Assembly: GCA_016720925.1 (NCBI GenBank)
Contig: JADKJR010000036.1
Location: 302,624-366,623, forward strand
Direction: 5' to 3'
Length of the DNA stretch: 64,000 bases
DNA from: Betaproteobacteria bacterium
GTDB lineage: Bacteria; Pseudomonadota; Gammaproteobacteria; Burkholderiales; Usitatibacteraceae
A model generated the notes under the pieces. It saw only the letters and a list, made by a program, of their open reading frames with translations. It made no database searches and was not told the DNA's origin. Within the stretch, counting starts at the first letter, position 1, and each line of letters starts with the position of its first letter. Positions 55,389 to 63,914 of this stretch are shown piece after piece. The position numbers and the translations under genes are program-made.

Positions 55389-57392
55389 ATGCCTCTGTCC
55401 CGTCATCCGCTTGCCGCCTCTCTGCGGGCTTCCGATACCGGCAAGATCGTTAGCGCGCGCGAAGCGGTACGCCTGATTCGCGATGGGGACACCGTTGCCA
55501 CAAGTGGTTTCGTGGGTATTGGGTTCGCCGAAAATATTGCTGTCGCGCTTGAAGAACTATTTCTCGAAAGCGAGGGCGCGGACCTGCAAGGTCTCGGCAG
55601 TCCGCGAAATCTGACGCTGGTCTACGCCGCCGGTCAAGGGGATGGCTCGGATCGCGGCCTCAATCATCTTGGCCATGAGGGACTGGTTGGCCGCGTCATC
55701 GGCGGGCACTGGGGCCTGGTGCCGAAGCTCCAGCAACTCGCGGTCGCCAATCGCATCGAGGCCTACAACCTGCCGCAGGGCGTGATCACGCACCTGTTCC
55801 GCGATATCGCCGCCGGTAAGCCCGGGACATTGACGCGGGTCGGACTCGGCACCTTCGTCGATCCGCGTTTCGGCGGCGGCAAGCTAAATGAGCGGACGAC
55901 GGCTGAACTGGTCCGGCTGATGGAAATTGACGGCGAGGAATATTTATTCTACAAGGCGCTCCCGATCCACGTGGGCATCATTCGGGGAACCACCGCCGAT
56001 CCCGACGGCAATATCACAATGGAAAAAGAGGCGCTGACGCTTGAAGTGCAGGCTATTGCGATGGCCGCGCACAATTCCGGCGGCATCGTCATCGCGCAAG
56101 TGGAACGGATCGCCGAACGCGGCACGTTGAATGCGCGGCAGGTCAAAGTCCCCGGCATTCTGGTGAATTGCGTGGTGGTTGCCGAAAAGCCCGAATACCA
56201 CATGCAGACCTTTATTGAACAATACAGTCCTGCGTTCTCCGGCGAGTTGCGCATGCCGACGTCGGCGATTTCACCGATGCCGATGAGTGAGCGCAAAATC
56301 ATCGCCCGGCGCGCGGCACTCGAACTGCATGCCAACGCGGTGGTGAATCTCGGCATCGGCATGCCGGAAGGCATTGCCGCGGTTGCGGCGGAGGAGAAAG
56401 TCACCGACCTGCTAACGATGACGACCGAGCCGGGAACCATAGGCGGAATACCGGCGGGCGGCCTCAATTTCGGCGCGGCGATGAATACCCAGGCGATCAT
56501 CGACCAGCCCAGCCAGTTTGATTTTTACGACGGTGGCGGACTGGACATTGCGTTCCTCGGCCTCGCGCAAGCGGACCGTCAAGGCAACCTCAATGTGTCG
56601 AGGTTTGGCCCGCGGCTCGCAGGCGCGGGAGGATTTATCAATATCAGCCAGAATGCGCGGAAGGTGGTCTTTGTTGGCACCTTCACGGCAGGCAATCTGG
56701 AAATCGTGATTCGCAATGGCCAATTGGCGATCCTCAACGACGGCCGCGCGCAGAAGTTTGTCGAGCAAGTCGAGCACCGCACATTCAGTGGCCCGGAGGC
56801 ATTGCGCCGTGGCACCACGGTACTCTACGTGACCGAGCGCTGTGTATTCCGGCTTTGTCCCGACGGGCTCGAATTGATCGAGATTGCGCCGGGAATCGAG
56901 GTCGAACGCGACATCATTTCCCGCATGGCCTTCAAGCCGGTTATGAATGCCGCGCCCGCGCTGATGGACGAACGCATCTTTGCCGATGGCCCAATGAACC
57001 TGCGACCCGATTTACTCGAATTGCCGTTTGAGGAACGCCTGGCATTTGATCCGGACGGAAATCTGTTCTTCGTCAATTTTGAAGGGCTTTCCGTGCAAAA
57101 CAACGCCGATATTGAACGAATTCGCCAGGCAGTCGAGGCAACGCTGGAAACGGTCGGGCACAAGGTCTATGCCGTGGTTAACTATGATCGCTTCAGCATC
57201 GCCACGGAGCTGATTGACGATTACATCCGCATGGTCAAGGGGCTGATGGAAAAATACTACCTTGATGTGACCCGCTACACTTCCAGCACTTTTCTCAGGC
57301 TGAAGCTTGGCGAAGCGTTGTCCAGGCGCAACGTCGCGCCGCACTTGTATGCAAGCGTGGGGGAGGCGCAGGCGCATTTGGGGGAGGGGTGA
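55389..57392 (+). CDS. Acyl-CoA:acetate/3-ketoacid CoA-transferase (fused alpha and beta)
   Basis: GAGGAG lies before ATG. The family-I CoA-transferase has an alpha-like half (SGFVGIGFAENIA, GHWGLVPKLQQLA, RFGGGKLNE) and a beta-like half beginning at ERKIIARRAALELH. The active-site Glu lies in TMTTEPGTIGGIPAGGLNFG. At 667 residues it is longer than YdiF-type enzymes (about 530). The extra C-terminal region (about 515-667), with NADIERIRQAVEATLETVGHKVYAVVNYDRF, looks like a regulatory or assembly extension. It moves CoA between acyl groups such as acetyl and propionyl or 3-ketoacyl; the exact pair is unknown. Confidence 0.9.
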   Translation: MPLSRHPLAASLRASDTGKIVSAREAVRLIRDGDTVATSGFVGIGFAENIAVALEELFLESEGADLQGLGSPRNLTLVYAAGQGDGSDRGLNHLGHEGLVGRVIGGHWGLVPKLQQLAVANRIEAYNLPQGVITHLFRDIAAGKPGTLTRVGLGTFVDPRFGGGKLNERTTAELVRLMEIDGEEYLFYKALPIHVGIIRGTTADPDGNITMEKEALTLEVQAIAMAAHNSGGIVIAQVERIAERGTLNARQVKVPGILVNCVVVAEKPEYHMQTFIEQYSPAFSGELRMPTSAISPMPMSERKIIARRAALELHANAVVNLGIGMPEGIAAVAAEEKVTDLLTMTTEPGTIGGIPAGGLNFGAAMNTQAIIDQPSQFDFYDGGGLDIAFLGLAQADRQGNLNVSRFGPRLAGAGGFINISQNARKVVFVGTFTAGNLEIVIRNGQLAILNDGRAQKFVEQVEHRTFSGPEALRRGTTVLYVTERCVFRLCPDGLELIEIAPGIEVERDIISRMAFKPVMNAAPALMDERIFADGPMNLRPDLLELPFEERLAFDPDGNLFFVNFEGLSVQNNADIERIRQAVEATLETVGHKVYAVVNYDRFSIATELIDDYIRMVKGLMEKYYLDVTRYTSSTFLRLKLGEALSRRNVAPHLYASVGEAQAHLGEG

Positions 57393-57559
57393 AGGTAAAG
57401 GGCGCTGATTCAGGGCGTTCGGGAAGTCATGGAATCGTGAATCGCGCGGCGGTTGCCAGTCGCCAGTCAATTGCGGCCCGACTATCCGATGTGAAGTGGA
57501 GAAATTTCTAAAGAAAGCAATGGCATTGCCGTTAAACGTTCTGGAGGTTTAGCGGATCT

Positions 57560-57698
57560 AGCAGCCTGTCGGACTTAGAGAATCGAAGCGAAAAATGATA
57601 TGGGCGAGGGCAGATTTTCACGGTTTTGCCAATGGTTGTTCCGTGGGCAATGCGGCCGATCATTTGCAGCCGATTCCGTCTAAGTCCGACAGACTGCT
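57560..57698. mobile_element. MITE-like element with 20-bp terminal inverted repeats
   Basis: The left end AGCAGCCTGTCGGACTTAGA (57560-57579) is the exact reverse complement of the right end (57679-57698) except one base, and homology continues inward with GAATCG. The 139-bp element has no full transposase gene. It lies 25 bp before the PhnD-like gene and supplies an in-frame start at 57595. No clear target duplication was found. In the rest of 57393-57723 I see no gene. Confidence 0.85.
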
Positions 57699-57723
57699 TG
57701 ACGATTTGAACCAACGGGATCGC

Positions 57724-58635
57724 ATGAACAACGGGTTTGCCACCATTGGAACCATGCTGGCCGCCATGCTTTTGGCGGCGTGCGGGCAGCAGCCTGCGGA
57801 GACGCCGTTGCCTTACAGCTTTGCGCCGGCAGTGGCCGCCGCGCCGATCTATCGCTTCGCCGTTCACCCTCTGCACAATCCGCAAAAACTCAGCGAGGCC
57901 TATCAGCCCCTGGTTGATCATCTCAATGCCCAGTTAAAAGGGGCCAAAATCGAGCTGGAAGCTTCGCGCGACTATCAGGTCTACGAGCAGAAGTTCCGCG
58001 CCCGTCAGCCGGCCTTCCTGCTGGCCAATCCGTGGCAGACGCTGGAGGCCATGAAAGGCGGCTACCGCGTCGTCGCGATGGCAGGCAACGCCGAGGACTT
58101 CAAGGGCGTCTTTATCGTCCGCAAGGACAGCGGTATCAAATTGCCCGCCGACATCAAAGGCAAGGTGGTGAGCTATCCGTCGCCGACAGCACTGGCTGCG
58201 GCGGTCATGCCTCAGTACTATCTACATACAAAAGGCATCGACATTAACCGCGATATTCAGAATGTGTACGTCGGGTCGCAGGAGTCGTCCATCATGAACG
58301 TCTATCTGGGCAAGTCCGCCGCAGGCGCGACCTGGCCGCCACCGTGGCGGCTGTTTCAAAAAGATCATCCCAGCGAAGCGGCTCAGCTTGAGGTGGTCTG
58401 GGAAACCCCGTCGCTGATCAATAATTCAGTGATGGTGCGCGACGACGTCCCGCAAGCCGTCAGCGAGCAAGTTGGAAAAACCCTCTTTGATCTGGAGAAT
58501 TCGCCACGCGGCAGGGCAATACTCGCCGGCATGGAGACGGCACGCTTCCATGCCGCCACCGGTGCCAGCTATGACGTTGCACGGGAATACATCAAGCGCT
58601 TCGAGAGAGAAGTGCGTCCGGTGGAAATGAAATGA
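57724..58635 (+). CDS. PhnD-like periplasmic substrate-binding lipoprotein
   Basis: I choose ATG 57724, giving a lipoprotein signal (lipobox LAAC, Cys about 20); the earlier start at 57595 lies inside the MITE and would abolish it. The protein is a PhnD/SsuA-type binding domain: FAVHPLHNPQKLSEAYQPLVDHLN, then FRARQPAFLLANPWQTLEAM, GVFIVRKDSGIKLPADIKGK and VYVGSQESSIMNVYLGKSAAG. It has no ABC transporter beside it; instead its stop overlaps the histidine kinase start by four bases (ATGA), so it most likely acts as the sensory input to that kinase. Its ligand could be a phosphonate, phosphite or another small anion. Confidence 0.85.
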   Translation: MNNGFATIGTMLAAMLLAACGQQPAETPLPYSFAPAVAAAPIYRFAVHPLHNPQKLSEAYQPLVDHLNAQLKGAKIELEASRDYQVYEQKFRARQPAFLLANPWQTLEAMKGGYRVVAMAGNAEDFKGVFIVRKDSGIKLPADIKGKVVSYPSPTALAAAVMPQYYLHTKGIDINRDIQNVYVGSQESSIMNVYLGKSAAGATWPPPWRLFQKDHPSEAAQLEVVWETPSLINNSVMVRDDVPQAVSEQVGKTLFDLENSPRGRAILAGMETARFHAATGASYDVAREYIKRFEREVRPVEMK

Positions 58636-61600
58636 CATCCGTGAACCTGAAACGGCTATTGGCCGGTACCTTGCGCCGCCAACTGGTTGTCGGCATGACG
58701 CTGGTTGTCGCGATAACGATGTCATTGTTTGTCTGGGATCTGACACGTCGACAGCAGTCCGTGGTATTGGAGCAGCAATCCGAGCTGGCGACCGCGCTCG
58801 CCCGTAGTGTGGCCAGTTCATCCGCCGTGTGGGTTGCGTCACGTGATTTCAGCGGTTTGCAGGAAGTCCTCCAGAGCCTCTCGCACCATCCTGATTTGCG
58901 ACACGCGATAGTGCTTGACCTGAATGGGCAGATATTGGCCCACAGCGATCCAGGCCGGCGCGGGCAATACCTGACCGACCTGCCGCAGGAAGGCAAGCTA
59001 ACGGTACTGCAACGCACGCCGGGCCTGGTTGATGTCGCCAGCCCCGTCATGCTCGCCGACCGGCCAATCGGCTGGGTGCGCATCGGCCTGGCGCGCGATT
59101 CCATCGATGACAAGCTCGCGCAAGTGACGCGAGGCGGGATCTTTTATGCGCTGATCGCAATTGTGCTGAGCATCATTTTTGCCTCCCTGGCCGGTCGCTA
59201 CCTGACTCGCCGGCTCAACGCGATCCAGCGTGTGGTCGACGCCGTGCAGGCCGGCGACTCTGCTTTGCGGGCTGTCGTGCCCGGTGACGACGAGGCGGCG
59301 ATGCTTGCCCGGCAATTCAATGGCATGCTCGACACGCTTGCGCAGCGGGGAAAAGCGCTGAAAGAAAGTGAAGCCTTCAAGAGTATTATCCTGAATTCCG
59401 TTGCCGCGGAAATTGCCGTGATCGATCGCGACGGGGTGATTCAGGCGGTCAACGATCGCTGGCGGCGTTTTTCCATCGAAAATGGAATTGATCCCGGCAA
59501 GCCGGCGCCGCATACCGATGTCGGCACCAACTATCTGGCCGTGTGCGCGGGTTCCACCGCTTTCGCCTCCAACCAGGCATTGGATGCACGCAGCGGGATT
59601 CAGACGGTTCTGGATGGAAAGCTGTCCAGCTTCAGCCTCGAATACCCCTGCCATTCACCGCGGCAGCAGCGATGGTTCACGATGATCGTCATGCCGCTGG
59701 GGCTGGATCCAATTGATCGCGTCGTGGTCACCCATACCGACATCACGGCCCAGAAACTGGCGCAAGCGGCGCTGGAGGAATCGCTTGAATTTGGCAAGAA
59801 ATTGATCGGCTCCATGCAAGATGGCTTTTCAGTGCTCGATACGCGCGGCTGTGCAACGGATGCCAACCCCGCCCTGTGCCGAATGACCGGATTTACGCGG
59901 GAAGAGCTCATGGGGGTCGGCGCGCCGTTTCCCTATTGGCCGCCGGAAGAGTATGAAAATATTCAACAGGCGTTCCGGCGAACACTGGACGGTGTCGCCT
60001 CGAGCTATGAACTGATATTCATGCGCAAGAATGGCCAGCGTTTCCCCGTGATCGTCAGTCCTTCCACCATCAAGGACAGCCGCGGCAACATCCTCAGTTA
60101 TATCGCGACGGTGAAGGACATCACCGAACGCAAGAATGCGGAGATCGTGCGACGCGAGAGCGACCAGCGCCTGGCGGTCATCGTGGATACAGCGCTGGAC
60201 GCGGTCATCACCATGGACTCAATCGGCAAAATCACCAACTGGAACACGCAGGCCGAGGCGGTCTTCGGCTGGGTCCGCGACGAGGCCATTGGCCAGTCGC
60301 TTGCGCAGCTCATTGTGCCGCCGCCATTTCGTGAAGCTCATAACCGGGGAATGGCGCGCTATGTGGCGGGTGGCGCGAGTGTTGTGCTCAACAAACGCGT
60401 CGAAATGACCGCCCTGCGCAAGAATGGCATGGAGTTTCCGGTGGAACTGGCGATCACCCCCGTGCGGGTCGGCAGTGAGTTGTTCTTCAGTGCGTTTTTG
60501 CGCGATATCAGTAAACGCAAGCAGGCCGAAACCGCCCGTGCCGCGCTCGAGGGGCAACTTCGCGAGTCGCAAAAGATGCAAGCGATCGGTACACTTGCCG
60601 GCGGCATCGCTCACGACTTCAATAATGCGCTGGCGACGATTCTGGGCAACGTGGAGCTCGCGCGCGAGGATGCGCGCACCAATCCGCTGGCGCTGGAGAG
60701 CCTCGAAGAAATCCGCAAGGCCGGATCGCGCGCGCGCGACCTGGTGCAACAGATACTCTCATTCAGCCGCCGCCAGCCGACGGAACGCAAGCTGATCGCG
60801 CTTGCGCCGATCATCGGAGAATCCGCGCGCCTGTTGCGGGCGACGCTGCCGGCGCGCCTCGCGCTCGATGTTCATTGTGACGAGAATGTTCCCGCCGTGG
60901 TCGCGGACGCGACCCAAATTCAGCAGGTGTTGATCAACCTTGCCACCAATTCCATGCAGGCGATGCGCAGCGGCCCCGGCCGTATCGCCATCCGGCTCGA
61001 TACCGTGCGGCTGGACAGGGCAATGGCCGACCGTCATCCGGTACTCCATGAATTGTATGAGAAGTGCCCTGGCGAAACGTTGCGGCTCACGGTGAGCGAT
61101 GACGGGCCGGGCATGGATGCGGTCACGCTTCCGCGAATTTTCGAGCCATTTTTTACGACCAAAGCCGTGAACGAGGGTACCGGGCTGGGCCTTTCAGTCG
61201 TGCATGGCATCGTGCAAACCCACGACGGCGCGATAGAAGTCGAGAGTCAGCCAGGAAAAGGGTCGGCTTTCACCATATATCTGCCCATTTGTCAGAAGCA
61301 GCCGGGCGAGCCTGTGCCAGTTCAACAAGCGGCCGTGGAGGCTGTCGCACGCCAATTGGCTGCGCCAGCGCACATCCTTTATCTCGACGACGACGAATCG
61401 CTGGTGTTCCTGGTTCAGCGGCTACTGGAGCGGCGTGGTTACCGCGTAAGCGTCTTCACGGACCAGGAGGATGCGCTTGCGGCGCTGCGCGCCGAGCCGG
61501 CCGCATTCGACGTGGTCGTGACCGACTACAACATGCCCGGCAAGTCAGGCCTGGACGTGGCGCGTGCCGCGCGCATGATTCGCGCCGACCTGCCGGTGGC

Positions 61601-61769
61601 GATTGCGACCGGATTTATCGATGAGGCATTGCAGGCGGCGGCGGAGGGCGCGGGGGTGTGCGAGCTGATTTTCAAGGCCAATGAGGTGGAAGGCCTGTGC
61701 GACGCGTTCGTGCGGTTGGCGCAATCGGTAGTGAGTAAGCGAATCGTTTCGGATAAGGTCCTGAACTGA
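58632..61769 (+). CDS. Hybrid sensor histidine kinase with receiver domain
   Basis: A 1045-residue kinase. There is a membrane helix (about 14-34), an extracytoplasmic sensor (about 35-165) and a second helix (about 168-190), then HAMP, three PAS domains (starting near 245, 385 and 510) and HisKA with His661 in GGIAHDFNNALATILGN. The ATPase domain has DDGPGMD, TTKAVNEGTGLGLSVVHG and a KGSAFTIYLP end. A receiver domain has DDD near 915 and the phospho-Asp965 in VVTDYNMPGKSG. It overlaps the PhnD-like lipoprotein gene by 4 bp, suggesting coupled expression and a shared pathway. There is no separate response regulator nearby. Confidence 0.93.
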   Translation: MTSVNLKRLLAGTLRRQLVVGMTLVVAITMSLFVWDLTRRQQSVVLEQQSELATALARSVASSSAVWVASRDFSGLQEVLQSLSHHPDLRHAIVLDLNGQILAHSDPGRRGQYLTDLPQEGKLTVLQRTPGLVDVASPVMLADRPIGWVRIGLARDSIDDKLAQVTRGGIFYALIAIVLSIIFASLAGRYLTRRLNAIQRVVDAVQAGDSALRAVVPGDDEAAMLARQFNGMLDTLAQRGKALKESEAFKSIILNSVAAEIAVIDRDGVIQAVNDRWRRFSIENGIDPGKPAPHTDVGTNYLAVCAGSTAFASNQALDARSGIQTVLDGKLSSFSLEYPCHSPRQQRWFTMIVMPLGLDPIDRVVVTHTDITAQKLAQAALEESLEFGKKLIGSMQDGFSVLDTRGCATDANPALCRMTGFTREELMGVGAPFPYWPPEEYENIQQAFRRTLDGVASSYELIFMRKNGQRFPVIVSPSTIKDSRGNILSYIATVKDITERKNAEIVRRESDQRLAVIVDTALDAVITMDSIGKITNWNTQAEAVFGWVRDEAIGQSLAQLIVPPPFREAHNRGMARYVAGGASVVLNKRVEMTALRKNGMEFPVELAITPVRVGSELFFSAFLRDISKRKQAETARAALEGQLRESQKMQAIGTLAGGIAHDFNNALATILGNVELAREDARTNPLALESLEEIRKAGSRARDLVQQILSFSRRQPTERKLIALAPIIGESARLLRATLPARLALDVHCDENVPAVVADATQIQQVLINLATNSMQAMRSGPGRIAIRLDTVRLDRAMADRHPVLHELYEKCPGETLRLTVSDDGPGMDAVTLPRIFEPFFTTKAVNEGTGLGLSVVHGIVQTHDGAIEVESQPGKGSAFTIYLPICQKQPGEPVPVQQAAVEAVARQLAAPAHILYLDDDESLVFLVQRLLERRGYRVSVFTDQEDALAALRAEPAAFDVVVTDYNMPGKSGLDVARAARMIRADLPVAIATGFIDEALQAAAEGAGVCELIFKANEVEGLCDAFVRLAQSVVSKRIVSDKVLN

Positions 61770-61831
61770 TCTGGTCGTACACCTTTTGAGGATTTGACTG
61801 TACGCAACAGTGGAACCGGTATTCGACGCGC

Positions 61832-61898
61832 AAGAACACTAGCGGTGGTGCGGCATTCAAGCCAAAACGGCTGAAACACCGCGCCAGTGCTTGTGGTT
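61832..61898. repeat. Palindromic intergenic element, copy 9
   Basis: Well-preserved copy with AGCGGTGGTGCGGC, a GCCAAAACGGC centre and CCGCGCCAGTGCTTG. It lies 62 bp after the histidine kinase gene. The rest of 61770-62198 holds no gene; AAGGA before 62199 belongs to the next gene. Confidence 0.88.
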
Positions 61899-62198
61899 GG
61901 AACATTGCCCGACGGGCGAGTCCCTGCACGGGCGTGCCTTTTGGCGCGCATTGAAAAATGGCATTGCGCAGATCTCGCGCGATAGGGCGGAAACCGTTTT
62001 CAAAAAACGTTGACTCACAAAGCGAAAAATCGTACGTCGGCCTCGCAATTCGCTGCGAAATTTGATCCATATCAAATTGGTCGTCCCATCCACAAAATTT
62101 GACAATCGTTATGCACGCAAATCGAAATATCGAGTGATAACCTGCGCCCACTTTGCATTACCCACGATTACCAACAAGCAGAAAAAAAGGAACGTCAT

Positions 62199-62561
62199 AT
62201 GCGTGCAGATATGCTCACAGCAGTCCTAAGCGATCTCAACGGTAGCTCCGCCGATATTGAAGCGTCCGCGGTTATTTCCACGGACGGCCTGATAATGGCG
62301 GCACTCTTGCCCGCCGGAATGGACGAAGACCGGGTTGGCGCGATGAGCGCGGCAATTCTTTCACTCGGCGACCGGACGGCAAAGGAACTGGCAAGAGGTA
62401 CGCTCGAACAGGTCCTGATCAAGGGTGACAAGGGCTACGTGCTGATGACCCACGCCGGCGCCGACGCCGTGCTGACGGTTCTCGCCAAGCAGAATGCCAA
62501 ATTGGGACTGATTTTCCTGGACGTAAAGCGCGCCGCGGAAGCTGTCGGCAAGCTGATCTAG
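62199..62561 (+). CDS. Roadblock/LC7 domain protein
   Basis: A 120-residue single Roadblock domain with AAGGA before ATG. It shows the fold's features: an N-terminal helix with LSDLNGSSADIEASAVISTDGLIMAALL, a central helix DEDRVGAMSAAILSLGDRTAKELA, and strands with QVLIKGDKGYVLMTHAG. Roadblock proteins often regulate small GTPases (MglB in bacteria); no MglA-type GTPase is in the window, so another partner is likely. It starts a same-direction group with PAS and PhnD-like genes. Confidence 0.9.
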   Translation: MRADMLTAVLSDLNGSSADIEASAVISTDGLIMAALLPAGMDEDRVGAMSAAILSLGDRTAKELARGTLEQVLIKGDKGYVLMTHAGADAVLTVLAKQNAKLGLIFLDVKRAAEAVGKLI

Positions 62562-62606
62562 CCGTACCGAATTCGACGTCCATCAGGTAGATAGAGGCCT
62601 CAGTCC

Positions 62607-63080
62607 ATGGAAGAGACAAACCCCGGCAACACGCAAGGCGCTTCACGCGAGGTGACCTTGAAATACTTCGACGGCAGCAGCCGTCATGTGGTGATCGTTG
62701 ATCACGAAGTTCCCTATCCTGAAGGCAGGCTGATTGTTTCGCGCACGGATACCGTTGGGATCATCACGCATTTCAACCAGTCATTTGTCGAGATGTCGGG
62801 CTATACCGGCGAGGAAATTCTGGGCGCGCCGCATCACATCCTGCGCCATCCGGACATGCCACCTGCCGCGTTCAAGGACCTTTGGGACACCATCCAGCAG
62901 GGCAAAAAATGGCATGGGTATGTAAAGAACCTTCGCAAGGACGGTGCGTACTACTGGGTATACGCCACTGTCATTCCGAACGTGCGCCATGGAAAGATCG
63001 TTGGTTACACGTCCGTTCGAAGAAAGCCTTCGAGAACGAAGATCAAGGAAGTTGAAATTCTTTACCCGACACTTTTCTGA
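62607..63080 (+). CDS. PAS domain protein, aerotaxis-receptor (Aer) type
   Basis: A 157-residue protein with a single PAS domain (about 45-145). The stretch RTDTVGIITHFNQSFVEMSGYTGEEILGAPHHILRHPDMPPAAFKDLW matches the FAD-binding PAS of Aer receptors, and the DGAYYWVYATVIP and IVGYTSVRRKP segments complete it. It lacks the transmembrane and signalling helices of Aer, so it is a free-standing cytoplasmic redox or oxygen sensor module. It lies between the Roadblock and PhnD-like genes (gaps 45 and 34 bp). Confidence 0.88.
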   Translation: MEETNPGNTQGASREVTLKYFDGSSRHVVIVDHEVPYPEGRLIVSRTDTVGIITHFNQSFVEMSGYTGEEILGAPHHILRHPDMPPAAFKDLWDTIQQGKKWHGYVKNLRKDGAYYWVYATVIPNVRHGKIVGYTSVRRKPSRTKIKEVEILYPTLF

Positions 63081-63114
63081 ATCCAGCGTAAGCGACGCGA
63101 AGGCGAAGGCCAGC

Positions 63115-63864
63115 ATGACCACCTACCAACTCACCGTAAGCCCCGATTTTTCGCCTGACCACATTTCAGGCTGGTTCATTTTCAATACCTGGCTCCAGAA
63201 ACAATTGGACCAGCACATTCACCTCGAGCTGTACGACCATTTCGCGTCCCAGCGCGTCGCCATTGCGGCGGATAAAATCGACCTGATATATGCCAATCCC
63301 TTTGACGCGGCCATGCTCGTCAGGGAAAAGGGATTCATTGGCATTGCCCGGCCACGCGGGAAAGTCGACGAGGCGATTATTGCCGTCAATAGCGAAGCGG
63401 CTGCACACTGCGTTGAAGACCTGAAACCCGGCATTACGGTGGCGTCCACCGACGATCCCGATGTCCGCATGATGGGCATGATCATGCTGGAGCCGGCCGA
63501 TATCGGAAATCACAATATCCAGTTCAAGGCATGCGAGACCTACGTTATCGTCGCCAAGGAATTGCTTCGGGGCGGGGCGGATGCCGGACTGTTTCTCAAG
63601 CAAGCCTATGACGATATGTCGGCGGTGATACGCAAAGGTTTACGTCCGCTGGTGACGAGTGACATTCAGGTTGTGCAGCACATGCTGATGGTTGGGCCGC
63701 GGATGGCAGGCCACGCCGATGCATTGCGAAAGACGCTGAGCGAAATGGCGGCCGAGCCCAAAGGCGTCAACGTGCTCGCGGATCTGGGCTTCGCGGGATG
63801 GGAGTTGGTGGACGAAGAAGAAGTTGAGTTCATGATCGATCTGATGGACACGCTGGCGTCCTGA
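63115..63864 (+). CDS. PhnD-like protein without signal peptide
   Basis: I choose ATG 63115; an earlier frame from 62944 overlaps the PAS gene and looks spurious. The 249-residue protein has a PhnD/transferrin-type binding fold: SPDFSPDHISGWFIFNTWLQKQLDQ, then KIDLIYANPFDAAMLVREKGFIGIARP, IIAVNSEAAAHCVEDLKPG and KELLRGGADAGLFLKQAYDDM. There is no signal peptide or lipobox, so it should remain in the cytoplasm, unlike the lipoprotein at 57724. It would therefore sense an intracellular ligand. It groups with the Roadblock and PAS genes. Confidence 0.75.
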   Translation: MTTYQLTVSPDFSPDHISGWFIFNTWLQKQLDQHIHLELYDHFASQRVAIAADKIDLIYANPFDAAMLVREKGFIGIARPRGKVDEAIIAVNSEAAAHCVEDLKPGITVASTDDPDVRMMGMIMLEPADIGNHNIQFKACETYVIVAKELLRGGADAGLFLKQAYDDMSAVIRKGLRPLVTSDIQVVQHMLMVGPRMAGHADALRKTLSEMAAEPKGVNVLADLGFAGWELVDEEEVEFMIDLMDTLAS

Positions 63865-63914
63865 AGAGTCATTCCGTTGGCGGCGAAATTCACAAATAAA
63901 AACAGATCACGTCC

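Noticed and set aside
57595..57723. N-terminal extension of the PhnD-like lipoprotein
   Set aside because: These codons lie in the MITE-like element and would remove the lipoprotein signal that begins at 57724.
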